A stretch of 64,000 bases of DNA from Pedobacter jeongneungensis (GCF_000633455.1 NZ_AYMG01000032.1:1-64000), one strand, 5' to 3'; positions 52,652 to 62,554 are shown, counted from the stretch's first letter. Made by a program: numbers and translations. Notes: generated by a model from the letters alone, not told the origin.

Positions 52652-52712
52652 GCAAGGAGGCAAATAGGAGGTAAAATGCGCAGCATTTTTGTCCGACATT
52701 TGCACACCTTGC
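52652..52712. other. Candidate oriT: nested inverted repeats
   Basis: The outer arms gcaaggaggcaaat (52652-52665) and atttgcacaccttgc (52698-52712) pair with one slip. They enclose the perfect inner AAAATGC/GCATTTT (52673-52679, 52683-52689). This lies 75 bp ahead of the mobC-like gene, where oriT is usually found. The nick site is not identifiable from sequence alone. Confidence 0.5.
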
Positions 52713-52796
52713 AGGTAAAACGCCCAGACCAAAATAGTATAAAAAATTGAAATAAAGAATAATTGATCGGGATAGAGGTGATTGAAGGTTGCTTTT

Positions 52797-53265
52797 CTAG
52801 AAATCTAGAGATTTAGAAATATAGGTTTCCATAGCATGTTAAGTACCCTAAAGAGTTTTAGAAATGACAGTAAACTGCTATTAATCGATTTCTAAATCTA
52901 ACATAATAGAGAAATAGCCATATAGAAATCTTGTGGAATAGAATTCTACAAACATACAGCCCTCAATAAAAAGAATTTTAGAAACGTAGAATATTATAAA
53001 AATAGAATATTAGACATAAAGAAATCTAAATCTTTATAAATCTTGGTTTCTAGATTTATAGCAATAAAGAAATAAATATTTATGAAGATAAATATTTATA
53101 GTAATAAAGGAATAAATAAATTGAGAGATAAAGATTAAGATAAATAAAGGAATAAATATTTATCTTTAGCAATAAATATAATAAGAGAGAAATAAATAAA
53201 TTTTATTAACGAGAAAGAAATAAATATTTAAATAAATAAATAAATATTGATATTTATAAATTTTT
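52797..53265. repeat. AT-rich repeat region upstream of parA, candidate centromere
   Basis: About 52797-53060 holds seven or eight copies of TAGAAAT/ATTTCTA units (e.g. near 52797, 52855, 52891, 52921, 52979, 53020, 53046). About 53065-53265 consists of AAATAAATATTTAT-like repeats. No gene is supported in 52578-53303. Its place directly before parA suggests a partition site. Confidence 0.45.
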
Positions 53266-53268
53266 ATT

Positions 53269-53276
53269 TATTTTTG
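53269..53276 (+). promoter_or_regulatory. -7 box TATTTTTG before parA
   Basis: TAnnTTTG match 27 bp before the parA ATG, likely promoter of the tra operon. Confidence 0.45.
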
Positions 53277-53303
53277 AATCTCAAACCCAAGCACAAAATA
53301 ATT

Positions 53304-54044
53304 ATGGTAATTAGTATTGCAAATCAAAAGGGAGGGGCTCAAAAGAGTACCCTGACTTCGCTTTTTGCGACGGCAATTCATTATGGAATGGTCAAGCATA
53401 AAGTAGCGGTGATAGATGTAGATCTCCAGGCAAGTTTGTATAGATCCCGAGCTAAAGAATTGGAAGCAGTAATGCGAAGTGAAACGGAAAAGAAAAAGTT
53501 GGAAGCACTAACTGAAAAAAGAGGAAGCCCACTTTATCCAATTTTCAAATGCAGCCACCAGGATTTAAGGAACAAGATAGTGGAACTAGAAGGAGAAGGA
53601 TATACTATTATCTTTTTAGACTTACCTGGAACACTTGAGGCATCTGGTTTAGATACAGTTTACCCATTGATCCATTTTTTATTTATCCCATGTTATACAG
53701 ATCTTAAATCGCAGGATAGTACAGCTCAATTCATTAAAAAAATTAACCTTATTCTAAAAGGAAATCAAGTAGAAAACAATCTTATTGATTATGCCGTGTT
53801 TTTTACCAAGTATACTACAAATAGTAAATTGAAAGATTACGATAAGTTTAATACAATCAGGAATTCGTTTAACGCAGTCGGAATAAACATACTGGAAAAT
53901 GGGTTTCACGAGTCGAAAGTGTTTTCTGATAACTTTCCATGGACCGTTATGCCAACAATGATCGATACCAGGATGCAGAAAATTAACCCAGAGCCATTGT
54001 TTATGGAAATGTTTACGTTCATGAAATCTAAAACAACAAAATAG
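53304..54044 (+). CDS. ParA-family ATPase (TraA-like)
   Basis: 246 residues from ATG 53304; an in-frame extension to 53247 lies in AT-rich repeat DNA and was rejected. The deviant Walker A is KGGAQKSTLTS and the second Asp motif VIDVDLQASLY. FLDLPGTLEASGL and KSQDSTAQFIKKI follow. It is first of the tra operon, as TraA is in Bacteroidota conjugative elements; it may segregate or position the plasmid. No ParB is adjacent. Confidence 0.85.
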   Translation: MVISIANQKGGAQKSTLTSLFATAIHYGMVKHKVAVIDVDLQASLYRSRAKELEAVMRSETEKKKLEALTEKRGSPLYPIFKCSHQDLRNKIVELEGEGYTIIFLDLPGTLEASGLDTVYPLIHFLFIPCYTDLKSQDSTAQFIKKINLILKGNQVENNLIDYAVFFTKYTTNSKLKDYDKFNTIRNSFNAVGINILENGFHESKVFSDNFPWTVMPTMIDTRMQKINPEPLFMEMFTFMKSKTTK

Positions 54045-54046
54045 TT

Positions 54047-54517
54047 ATGACCAAAAAAAAGGAACCATTATCATTCGCTTCATCCTTTGATGATCTTGAT
54101 TTACCAGTAATTGGGCATACTTCCCCAGCTGTACGAAAAGAAGAAGGTGTTTTCTTATCGGAACAAGTTGTTAAAGTAGATAAAGTTGAGGATAATTATG
54201 AAGAAACAAAAGGGGATAAGGCACCACAGCAAAATTTAGACCTTGGACAAATAAGCGAACCGAAAATCCAAAAAGAAAAAGCTTCCGACGAACTGGTGTC
54301 AGAAGATGATATCGAAAGAATATTTTTCAAGGAAGTGAAAGGTAGTAAAATATCATTTGGCACCCAATACACTAAGGATCACAAGGCCATGCTGGATAAA
54401 ATATTGCTGGCATTCGACGGTACATCTTACGGGTTCGTATGTAACCTTATTGAAAATTTTTATAAAAAGAATGAAAAAATCATAAATAAGCGAATCGCTA
54501 AAAAGTTTAAAATTTAG
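54047..54517 (+). CDS. TraB-like (DUF3408-type) protein
   Basis: 156 residues. The disordered acidic first half (VDKVEDNYEETKGDK) is followed by a C-terminal helix-rich module KISFGTQYTKDHKAMLDKILLAFDGTSYGFVCNLIENFYKKNEKI, similar to DUF3408. It is 2 bp after parA. Function unknown, perhaps a ParA partner. Confidence 0.55.
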   Translation: MTKKKEPLSFASSFDDLDLPVIGHTSPAVRKEEGVFLSEQVVKVDKVEDNYEETKGDKAPQQNLDLGQISEPKIQKEKASDELVSEDDIERIFFKEVKGSKISFGTQYTKDHKAMLDKILLAFDGTSYGFVCNLIENFYKKNEKIINKRIAKKFKI

Positions 54518-54520
54518 AAT

Positions 54521-55264
54521 ATGCTAAGCAGTTATAGTTGGAGTGACTTTATAGTCGCTATGGTATTCCTATATCTATTATATTACGGATTTATCTATTA
54601 TAAGTACTATTTGCCCCAAAAACTAGCTGGTAAGAGTAAAAGTACCAATGATCCGGGCGACCATAAAATCGATGAAAATATAGAAAATAACGACGATTTG
54701 CACGCGAATGAATTTATTAGAAAAACTAATAATAAGTTTGATGCTATTGAAAATATTAATAAAATTGCATTAAATAATGAAGTTTCAATTCCTGACGACG
54801 AATTACTGGCAATGGATGAGGGATATTTTGAAGTAGAAGAGGAAGAAGAAATATCTGCAGATGAAATAATGAATAGCGAAACTATTCAGGAATTTCTCAA
54901 AGAAGAGGAATACTTGGACAATACTCAAATTAAAGAAGATGAAGAGGTTGTCTTTGAAAACTTTACGGACCAGGAAGGACAGGACGAATTTAAATTTAAT
55001 GATTATATAACCGGTGAAGAAGATAAGCTTCCTGAGTCAATTTTATCAGAGACTACAGAGATTAAAGAAACCGATAGAACAATCGAATTTGATCCTGAAT
55101 TCGAAGATCTTAAAAATGTTAAAAAAGAACCAGACCAGGTGGTCGGTACTAATACCGGCGAAAGCAAAGATGGTGGTGAACCTGAACCTAAAACGAAAAA
55201 GGTTAATAAGGAATCGGATGATGACCTCCAGGATGAAACATTCAATTTCGATAAATATTTATAA
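54521..55264 (+). CDS. Membrane-anchored acidic protein of the tra operon
   Basis: 247 residues. One membrane segment (~10-27, FIVAMVFLYLLYYGFIYYKYY), then a long acidic disordered tail (EVEEEEEISADEIMN, FTDQEGQDEFKF). No family recognised. Position between TraB and TraE would fit TraC/D, but sequence similarity is not visible. Confidence 0.5.
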   Translation: MLSSYSWSDFIVAMVFLYLLYYGFIYYKYYLPQKLAGKSKSTNDPGDHKIDENIENNDDLHANEFIRKTNNKFDAIENINKIALNNEVSIPDDELLAMDEGYFEVEEEEEISADEIMNSETIQEFLKEEEYLDNTQIKEDEEVVFENFTDQEGQDEFKFNDYITGEEDKLPESILSETTEIKETDRTIEFDPEFEDLKNVKKEPDQVVGTNTGESKDGGEPEPKTKKVNKESDDDLQDETFNFDKYL

Positions 55265-55281
55265 ACGTAAACAATTCTAAA

Positions 55282-55593
55282 ATGAAAAATCAAAAATTAA
55301 CAAAAAGAGCATTAGCTTTTATTTTAACTTTTCTTGCAACAACGGCTGTATATGCACAGAGTGGAATAGAGAAGGCAGCTCAGGATTTCACTACCTCAAC
55401 AAACAATGTAAAAAATTATCTAGAAAAAGGTTTTATGGGCCTTGCTTTCTTGGCAGCAGCAGTTGGATTAGTTACAGCTTTGAATAAAGCTAATGTGGAA
55501 GGAGAAAATGCATCGAAACATTATATTAAATGGTTTGTAGCTGCAGGTATATTTGCACTAGCCTGGGCAGCAATGAAAACCATTTTCGCTTAA
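55282..55593 (+). CDS. traE: TraE (DUF4134), VirB2-like
   Basis: 103 residues. A signal sequence ends near VYAQ. Two membrane helices (KGFMGLAFLAAAVGLVTAL; FVAAGIFALAWAAMKTIFA) flank a polar loop. This size and pattern match the pilin-like TraE of Bacteroidota conjugation systems. 17 bp after the acidic gene. Confidence 0.8.
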   Translation: MKNQKLTKRALAFILTFLATTAVYAQSGIEKAAQDFTTSTNNVKNYLEKGFMGLAFLAAAVGLVTALNKANVEGENASKHYIKWFVAAGIFALAWAAMKTIFA

Positions 55594-55598
55594 GGGAT

Positions 55599-55910
55599 AT
55601 GAGCAAGAGGATATATAAAGCGGCCGATAGCACTCCCGAATTTTTGGGAGTGGATGGCCCATATATAAATTATGTTCTCTATTGCGGATTTGGTTCCTTG
55701 ACCCTTTTTCTGATCATGGTGGGTGCAGGAGTAGTTATGTATGTAGCTATACCGTTGGGTGCTCTTCTTATAGTAGGAACCTTTTTACTGGTTAAGTACA
55801 TAAGTAACAAATATGGATCTTCCGGAATAGATAAGGAACTTATAAAAAGCAAATCTGTGGATGTCATATATTCTAACGACCCAAATATCTTTAAAAACTT
55901 AACCAAATAA
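55599..55910 (+). CDS. traF: TraF (DUF4133), VirB3-like
   Basis: 103 residues from ATG 55599; the longer frame starts inside traE. MSKRIYKAADSTPEFLGVDGPYINY is the DUF4133 start, then two membrane helices (SLTLFLIMVGAGVVMYVAI; LGALLIVGTFLLVKYI). Inner-membrane channel component; 5 bp after traE. Confidence 0.85.
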   Translation: MSKRIYKAADSTPEFLGVDGPYINYVLYCGFGSLTLFLIMVGAGVVMYVAIPLGALLIVGTFLLVKYISNKYGSSGIDKELIKSKSVDVIYSNDPNIFKNLTK

Positions 55911-55915
55911 ATAAC

Positions 55916-58378
55916 ATGGCTGGAGCTGCGAGTTTACTAGATAAGATTCCTATCCTTCGGATAAATGATGATGTTGTCATAACTAAAAGGGGAGATTGGG
56001 CGGTAGGTTTTAAGTTGGATCTACGCGAGATCTTTTCTTTGTCCCAGGATGATTTTGAGGCCCTGAATATTTTCTTCAATAATGTGATCGATAGGATGCC
56101 TGAATTTTCTGTGATGCATAAACAAGACTGGTTTACCAAAAAGAAATTTAAGCCTAATAATAAGAGGGGAGATAGCATCTTGGGTAAACATTCTGATTTC
56201 AAATTCATAGAAAGGGAACATGTGAATCATGAATGCTACATCTTTTTTATAAAAACAACAAAGAACGTTAAAACAAGATCGTATTCTACAAATCTTTTTA
56301 ATTCGACGATAGTCCCGGCTGATTCTATAAATGAACGTGCCTTCAACAACTTTTATTCCGATATAGCATCAATTGAAGGGATGTTTAAAGCTAACACTGA
56401 ATACTTCTCTCGAGTAGAACGACTTACAAGTAAAGACTATTACGACTCTGAAACAGACATGGGGTTGCTTAGCCGCTATTTCACATTAAGCCGGACCCGT
56501 GAAATGGTAGATATCGATTTCAGAAATGGAATGATGGTCGGCAATAAACACTGTTGTTTTCATAGCATAGATTCATTAAAGCAATTTCCTGAAAACATTG
56601 ACCTGGTTAAAAATAATAATGAGGGTGGCAAGGCCAATATCAAGGCCTTGTTTTCATTTGCCCATCCAGTTGCACTGGCGCTTAAGTTTAACCACATATA
56701 CAATCAGTATGTTTTCAAGGATAATTTTAAAGAAACAATAAGGGAGAAAGAGCTACAGAAGAACAAATTATCTAACTTTTCCGCAGTATCATCAACAAAT
56801 GATATCAACTACAAGAGGATGAAGGAATTTCTCGATGCTAGCCAGCTTGGATCCATTCCAGTAAGGTTTCATGCTAATGTTCTTACGTACTCCGATAGCC
56901 CAGCTGAATTGGCTGATGATGCGATTATGGTTGGAAATGGATTTATGGAAATGGGAATAAAGCCCAGGTTAAATAAATTTGACAGTAAAGAACTTTATTG
57001 GGCAGGTGTTCCGGGAAATGGTTCAGATATTCCGGCAAATTTAACTTCCACTTTATTTGCGGATCAGGCTGCATGTTTTATAAATATGGAAACTGCCTAC
57101 AGAGATAGCAATTCAGACTTTGGTATTAGGTTTTGTGAAAGGTTGAACGGATATCCATTGCATGTGGATATCCTTTTTGAACCTTTAAAGGCAGGTGTAA
57201 TATCAAATAGGAATATGATTATAGTCGGTCCATCCGGATCTGGTAAAAGCTTTCTAACAAACACATACCTCAGTCATTTATTTGATCATGGTCATCACAT
57301 GGTTCTGGTAGATATGGGTCGATCATACAAAAGGCTTTGTGAACTGAACAATGGAATTTTTATAGACTTCAATGAGTCTAACCCACCTAAATTCAATCCA
57401 TTCTTTTTAGACGATAAAATAGGGTTAACAGATGACAAAATAGAAAACATAAAAGCGTTGTTATTCACTATCTGGCTTGATGAGGAAGCTTCTAAGCTTC
57501 AGGATAATGTTATGAGGGAGCATATCGTAAATTACTATAAAATAGCAAGTAAAAATCCATCTCTTCGACTAGGCTTTAATTCATTCTATGAATTTATAAA
57601 GGCTGTCTATCTGAAAAAGAAAAAAGATGAACCAAACAGCACTGAGTTCAACCATTTTGATTACGAACATTTTATAATAACGACCAGGATATACTACAAA
57701 GAAGGTAAATATGACCAGCTTTTAAATTCTTCGACAAAGTTAGACTATACAAATAATCAACTTGTAGTTTTTGAAATGGAAAGTATCAAGGACAACCCTA
57801 CCTTGCTTAGTATATATACCATCATGATCATTGATACTTATCTAAATAAGTTGTTCAGGTTACCAGGCGAAAATATCATGAAAGCCTTATTGATGGAAGA
57901 AGCCTGGAAAGCATTAATGAATGATAAAATGTCAAGTTTCCTGCTTTATGCTGTAAAAACAGTCAGAAAATATTATGGTCAGCTGATTACAGTAACACAG
58001 GAGTTGGACGATTTGATCGGAAACAAATTTGTGAAGAAAGCCCTGGTTGGAAATAGTGATATTAAAATCCTCTTAGATCAAAGTAAATACAAAAGTGGAT
58101 TTGTACATGTGAAAGAACTTATAGGTCTAACTGATCATGAAGCCAGCCTAGTGCAGTCCTTAAACAAACAACCTCAGAATGGCAGGAAATACATGGAGTT
58201 TTATATCAAGCTCGGGACAATTTCGAAAGTGTATGCAGTAGAGGTTTCGGATATGGAATACGCAGCATTTACAACAAATAAAGATGAAACGGATGTAATC
58301 TACCGGCTACAGAATGAAAAAGGAGGGGACCTTATCCAGGCATTAGAGCAATTTACAGAAAATAAAATCAAGAAATAA
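55916..58378 (+). CDS. traG: TraG, VirB4-like conjugation ATPase
   Basis: 820 residues. N-terminal TraG module (ILRINDDVVITKRGDWAVGF), then Walker A MIIVGPSGSGKSFLTN (~440), Walker B ALLMEEAWKAL (~665) and a VTQELDDLIGN motif. It energises pilus and channel assembly. Its TAATG stop overlaps the traI start. Confidence 0.93.
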   Translation: MAGAASLLDKIPILRINDDVVITKRGDWAVGFKLDLREIFSLSQDDFEALNIFFNNVIDRMPEFSVMHKQDWFTKKKFKPNNKRGDSILGKHSDFKFIEREHVNHECYIFFIKTTKNVKTRSYSTNLFNSTIVPADSINERAFNNFYSDIASIEGMFKANTEYFSRVERLTSKDYYDSETDMGLLSRYFTLSRTREMVDIDFRNGMMVGNKHCCFHSIDSLKQFPENIDLVKNNNEGGKANIKALFSFAHPVALALKFNHIYNQYVFKDNFKETIREKELQKNKLSNFSAVSSTNDINYKRMKEFLDASQLGSIPVRFHANVLTYSDSPAELADDAIMVGNGFMEMGIKPRLNKFDSKELYWAGVPGNGSDIPANLTSTLFADQAACFINMETAYRDSNSDFGIRFCERLNGYPLHVDILFEPLKAGVISNRNMIIVGPSGSGKSFLTNTYLSHLFDHGHHMVLVDMGRSYKRLCELNNGIFIDFNESNPPKFNPFFLDDKIGLTDDKIENIKALLFTIWLDEEASKLQDNVMREHIVNYYKIASKNPSLRLGFNSFYEFIKAVYLKKKKDEPNSTEFNHFDYEHFIITTRIYYKEGKYDQLLNSSTKLDYTNNQLVVFEMESIKDNPTLLSIYTIMIIDTYLNKLFRLPGENIMKALLMEEAWKALMNDKMSSFLLYAVKTVRKYYGQLITVTQELDDLIGNKFVKKALVGNSDIKILLDQSKYKSGFVHVKELIGLTDHEASLVQSLNKQPQNGRKYMEFYIKLGTISKVYAVEVSDMEYAAFTTNKDETDVIYRLQNEKGGDLIQALEQFTENKIKK

Positions 58379-58980
58379 TGAAATTTAAATTAATCCTCAT
58401 AATAATATCTTGCATCTTCAGCTTAAAAGCCATGGGGCAAGTTGCTACCTATGATGCAACAACATTTGCCGCAGTTAAATCGGGAAATGCATTTCTTGCT
58501 TCAACAAAAGCACTAGCAGAAAAATCTTTTTCGTCATTAACAGATTTAAAAAAATCGGGTTTGGATTTATTACAGATAACAAAACAATATCAGGATGCTT
58601 TATCTGCAGTCAATTCTTTTGTAAGAAATTCTGACCAGGCGAAGGATATTTTTGCTGCTCAGAAGCAAATCATAGCCATGTATACCAATAATACATATAA
58701 ATATGACCGGTACTTTAATGATAAGTATAGAGAAATGGTTCACTCAGCGATGAAAAATGGCTTAAATAAAAGTGTGAAGGTCATGTCAAAAACAAATGTG
58801 ATTCTTTCTGAAAATTTTGTCAAAATGAATGACAACGAAAGATTTCAGCAGCTCGACCAGATCAGTAAGGAAATGATGAAGATATCGTATGGGATGAGAT
58901 CGTTTATTGATGTATTCTCGAGATATGCAGAGGCTAGGCGACAAAATCCAAATTTCGAAGAAATTAATTTAAACCAATAA
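58378..58980 (+). CDS. traI: TraI (DUF4141), VirB5-like
   Basis: 200 residues. A signal peptide (~1-21, ending MGQ) is followed by helices (SFSSLTDLKKSGLDLLQITKQY, KAMKNGLNKSVKVM-like repeats). Size, signal and place after TraG are as for TraI of Bacteroidota elements. A periplasmic, VirB5-type helper by position. Confidence 0.8.
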   Translation: MKFKLILIIISCIFSLKAMGQVATYDATTFAAVKSGNAFLASTKALAEKSFSSLTDLKKSGLDLLQITKQYQDALSAVNSFVRNSDQAKDIFAAQKQIIAMYTNNTYKYDRYFNDKYREMVHSAMKNGLNKSVKVMSKTNVILSENFVKMNDNERFQQLDQISKEMMKISYGMRSFIDVFSRYAEARRQNPNFEEINLNQ

Positions 58981-58990
58981 TTTTAAAATT

Positions 58991-59944
58991 ATGGAACTAA
59001 CAAATTTATTGAATGATTATTTTTCCCGTTTCGTTACATTGGAGAAATCCATGGCCCTCTGGTTAGTTGCCGGAAAAGCTCTTGGTTTAATAGGTGCTTA
59101 CGTCTATATATTCAAAAGGTTCGCATCAAAGATGCTAAACGGAGGTGTTTTTAATATGGAAGATTTTGCCTACCCCGTATTTATAGCATTTGTCCTATCG
59201 GCTTATACGCCAATAGCCAAAGGTATACCACAACTATTTGGAGCCTCCATCTTTGAGGCTAACGGAACAACTCAACTTATGAAATATACTGAGTTCGTAG
59301 GTGGTATTAACGAAAGGCAGAAAGAGTATGAGTCAAACCGGGAAGGTAAGTCTTTCAAAATCACACCTCAAACACAAAGTGCGGCTACTGAATTTGCAAA
59401 TGATGATCCAAATGCCGTTAATGGTAATTACTCAGGACAAATTGACCAGGGGATAAATGCCACTGATATGTTGTTGGATCCAAAGAAATTTGTTTCTTCA
59501 ATCATGTATTCGGTGCTTAGCTTCGTATTGGTCCTAATTGCTCAGGTTTGCATGGCTGTTCTTTTCCTTATTTCTAAAATGTACCTCATTTTCCTTTATG
59601 TCTTTGGTCCTATTTCAATTGGGATGTCACTAATACCCGGATTCGAAAATTCTATAACGAACTGGTTTCAGAAAATGTTACAATATTCACTTTGGGTACC
59701 GATAGCAAATACGATATCCGAATTAACTATTAATTCTTTTAAAACTTTCGGAGAAAACAGTGTTCTTGGCCTGGAACCTAATATTATGATGATGGCGCTA
59801 ATCATGTCTTCAGTGTTCATGATTGTTAGTTTCCTTTGTGTACCAAAAATTACTTCTAATATTCTATCGATTGGCGGTGGACAAAGTTCAACCAAAGCAA
59901 TGGCAGCACAAGCAGCTCGAATGCTAATAACTAAGGGGGTATAA
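58991..59944 (+). CDS. traJ: TraJ, VirB6-like membrane protein
   Basis: 317 residues. Multiple membrane helices are seen (MALWLVAGKALGLIGAYVYI; SSIMYSVLSFVLVLIAQVCM; FLISKMYLIFLYVFGPISI; MMALIMSSVFMIVSF), with the family's FGPISIGMSLIPGF. Polytopic channel protein. 10 bp after traI, 2 bp before traK. Confidence 0.88.
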   Translation: MELTNLLNDYFSRFVTLEKSMALWLVAGKALGLIGAYVYIFKRFASKMLNGGVFNMEDFAYPVFIAFVLSAYTPIAKGIPQLFGASIFEANGTTQLMKYTEFVGGINERQKEYESNREGKSFKITPQTQSAATEFANDDPNAVNGNYSGQIDQGINATDMLLDPKKFVSSIMYSVLSFVLVLIAQVCMAVLFLISKMYLIFLYVFGPISIGMSLIPGFENSITNWFQKMLQYSLWVPIANTISELTINSFKTFGENSVLGLEPNIMMMALIMSSVFMIVSFLCVPKITSNILSIGGGQSSTKAMAAQAARMLITKGV

Positions 59945-59946
59945 AA

Positions 59947-60594
59947 ATGGCAGATAATCATCCATTATCAGATTTGAAAAATATAGACAGGGCTTATAAA
60001 ATAAATAAGTCCATCACTATCATTGCCTTAGTTGGGGTAATTGTTGTTCCGTTGATATCACTATTTTATGCAAATAAAATTATTGAAGAAAACAGGTCCA
60101 AAGTATATACGCTTGTAAATGGAAACGCTCTTCTACTTGCAGAAAGAAAGGATGCAAATGACAACAGGCCTGCAGAAATCAAGCATCACATAAAAATGTT
60201 CCTAGATCTTATGTTTACACTTTCACCAGATCGAACCCAGATTGAGCAGAACAGTAAACAGGCGCTGTATTTAGGGGATAATTCGGTGCGACAATTTGTA
60301 GATCAATTAAAAGAGCAGAAATATTACGACAAGATGATCAGTGCAAATGCTGTACAGTACATAAAATTGGATACTAATAGCATACAGGTTGATTTTAGTT
60401 CGTATCCATATAAAGCGATGGTCACAGCTCAGCAGCAAATAGAAAGGCCTACGACTATCACATTAAAAGAACTAAAATGTACTATGAATTTAAGGAACAT
60501 TCCAAGATCGGATAATAATCCACATGGTCTTTTGATTGAAAAATTTGAAGTTACATCAAATAATACAATTCAGAGTTATGACAGAGAACATTAA
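59947..60594 (+). CDS. traK: TraK, VirB8-like
   Basis: 215 residues. A short cytoplasmic start (LKNIDRAYKINKS), one membrane helix (~22-41) and a periplasmic domain (FLDLMFTLSPDRTQIEQN, IQVDFSSYPYKAMVTAQQ) match TraK. It overlaps traM by 17 bp. Confidence 0.87.
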   Translation: MADNHPLSDLKNIDRAYKINKSITIIALVGVIVVPLISLFYANKIIEENRSKVYTLVNGNALLLAERKDANDNRPAEIKHHIKMFLDLMFTLSPDRTQIEQNSKQALYLGDNSVRQFVDQLKEQKYYDKMISANAVQYIKLDTNSIQVDFSSYPYKAMVTAQQQIERPTTITLKELKCTMNLRNIPRSDNNPHGLLIEKFEVTSNNTIQSYDREH

Positions 60595-61642
60595 TACTCC
60601 CGCTTTTAAGGCCAAAAGAAAAATGTATACAATTGCTCCTTTGGCCTTTATTCCAATATTTGCATTCTTATTTGACCTATTAGGTGGTGGAACTACAGTT
60701 GCCGCAGTTACAAAAGGGGAAAAGAAAACTTTTGATATGTCTATACCGGACGCAAAGGTGACAGATATAGCAACAAAAGATGAAGCTTATATCCAAGCAG
60801 ATGAAGAATCGAGGAAAAACTCTATAGTAAACGACTTTGACGTAAATTCACTTGCAGAAAAACCATCAGGAACACAGGCCGCTGGCTCAGCACAGAAAAT
60901 AAGTTCTCCAGATGCCCAACAGGCCCCGAATGCAAATAAAGATGTTGAACAAATTCTTCAAAAATATTATAAAAATCAGGGGACTAGTACACCACCACCG
61001 AGTAATGAAAGGTATACAGGATCCGGGGGATACAGTGGATATTCACCAAAGCGCCAACCGGTGTTACATAAAGAACGAGAAGTAACGGAAAAAACAGGTG
61101 AAGCGATCGACATAGTTGAAGAAAAGCAAGACAATCCCTTGTTTTTTGGCGGAACATCGAGGAAAAAGAATATACCTGATAAGTCTTCTTCTGATTTAGC
61201 ATATACGGCTCCGTTCCGCGCAGTTGTACACGGTGAGCAGGCTGTTTCTCCTTCTGGTAGTATTAAAATGAGAACTACGGAGCCAATTGTATTGAACAAT
61301 ATCACATTGCCGGCCAACTCATTTATTTTTGGTACTGTTGAGATAAGAAGAGAGGATAGAATTAATATTAAAATTAATTCTATCAGGGTTAAGCAAGAGT
61401 TAATAAATGTAAATATGTCCGTGTATGATGTAGATGGACAAGAGGGGATACATGTTACTGGAGGGAATTTGAAAGAAAAAACTGATCAGATCATTGACGG
61501 AGTAAATGCTCCATCGGAATTAAGTAACCTGCCAGTTATTGGAAACGTAGCTGAAGCAACAAAAAACCTATTTAGAAAAAAAAGGGGTAATAACTCTATA
61601 ATTATTGGTTCTAGCTATAAATTATTAATCAAATCAAACTAG
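60578..61642 (+). CDS. traM: TraM, VirB10-like
   Basis: 354 residues from ATG 60578; the longer frame is inside traK. TM helix (~17-34, IAPLAFIPIFAFLFDLL), a Pro/Ser/Asp-rich linker (TSTPPPSNERYTGSGG), then the conserved C-terminal domain (AVVHGEQAVSPSGSIKMR, ITLPANSFIFGTVEI, VYDVDGQEGIHVTGG). Spans the envelope. Confidence 0.88.
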   Translation: MTENINTPAFKAKRKMYTIAPLAFIPIFAFLFDLLGGGTTVAAVTKGEKKTFDMSIPDAKVTDIATKDEAYIQADEESRKNSIVNDFDVNSLAEKPSGTQAAGSAQKISSPDAQQAPNANKDVEQILQKYYKNQGTSTPPPSNERYTGSGGYSGYSPKRQPVLHKEREVTEKTGEAIDIVEEKQDNPLFFGGTSRKKNIPDKSSSDLAYTAPFRAVVHGEQAVSPSGSIKMRTTEPIVLNNITLPANSFIFGTVEIRREDRINIKINSIRVKQELINVNMSVYDVDGQEGIHVTGGNLKEKTDQIIDGVNAPSELSNLPVIGNVAEATKNLFRKKRGNNSIIIGSSYKLLIKSN

Positions 61643-61643
61643 G

Positions 61644-62483
61644 ATGAAAAAATTAAAGATTACTTTATTCTTTTGGTTAATCCTTTTCACATTGCACGGG
61701 CAAGATCGTAACATTAATAAGAAGGTTTTCGTTACAACTAATAAAACAACATTCTTAATTTTCAATAGTGAAATTGACTTCTTCGATTATGGATCGAAAG
61801 AAGTAGGAGTTGAAATGACGGAAAAACCGAATATTTTGAAACTAAAAGCAACGGCAAGAAATATCAGGGAAACTAATTTAACTGTATTAACTAAGGATGA
61901 ACAATTTTATTCAATCCTGGTCAATTATAAAGAAACACCGGATACCTTAAACTATTTTTTTAAGAGTGACAAGCAAGTAACAAACAAAAATGGCTCAAAT
62001 TTCCAGCCAACAGCAGATCCAGAAAAGAAAGTGAAATCTGAGTTTGAAAATAATTCAGAAGAAATTATTAAGCTTTCTAAAAAACAAACTCCTATAACTG
62101 GAGGAAGGCAGGGAGATGTAATAGCTCTTGTCAAAGGTGTATTCATTAAAGATGATAAAATTTATGTTCTAATTGGATTTGTTAATCAATCTTCCATAAA
62201 TTATGATTTCGATTTTATAAAATTTTATATTAGAACAAAAGCCAGATTAAAAAAAGCCTCTGCCCAGGACACGCAGATAGATCCTATATTTACATCTAAT
62301 AATGGTGAATTTTTAAAACTTGGAGCCCATGGAAAGGAAGAAAATAATCAGGTCTTCGTTTTCGAGAAATTTACCATTCCAAAACAAAAAGAATTCGTAA
62401 TTGATATTGGTGAGAAAAATGGCGAAAGGAATTTAAAATTCGATCTTCCAGGAAGCGCAATTTTAAGCGCAAAGAAGTTCTAG
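61644..62483 (+). CDS. traN: TraN (DUF4138), VirB9-like
   Basis: 279 residues. Signal peptide (~1-19, ending LHGQ). VFVTTNKTTFLIFNSEIDFFDYGS and a C-terminal beta-rich domain match TraN. Outer-membrane end of the channel. 1 bp after traM; a terminator follows, so the operon stops here without TraL, TraO or TraP. Confidence 0.85.
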   Translation: MKKLKITLFFWLILFTLHGQDRNINKKVFVTTNKTTFLIFNSEIDFFDYGSKEVGVEMTEKPNILKLKATARNIRETNLTVLTKDEQFYSILVNYKETPDTLNYFFKSDKQVTNKNGSNFQPTADPEKKVKSEFENNSEEIIKLSKKQTPITGGRQGDVIALVKGVFIKDDKIYVLIGFVNQSSINYDFDFIKFYIRTKARLKKASAQDTQIDPIFTSNNGEFLKLGAHGKEENNQVFVFEKFTIPKQKEFVIDIGEKNGERNLKFDLPGSAILSAKKF

Positions 62484-62554
62484 CCGAGCAATTATATACA
62501 CAAAAGGATTAAAAGCTCTTAAAACAGCTTAAACAGTCAAATATTAAAAAATTA

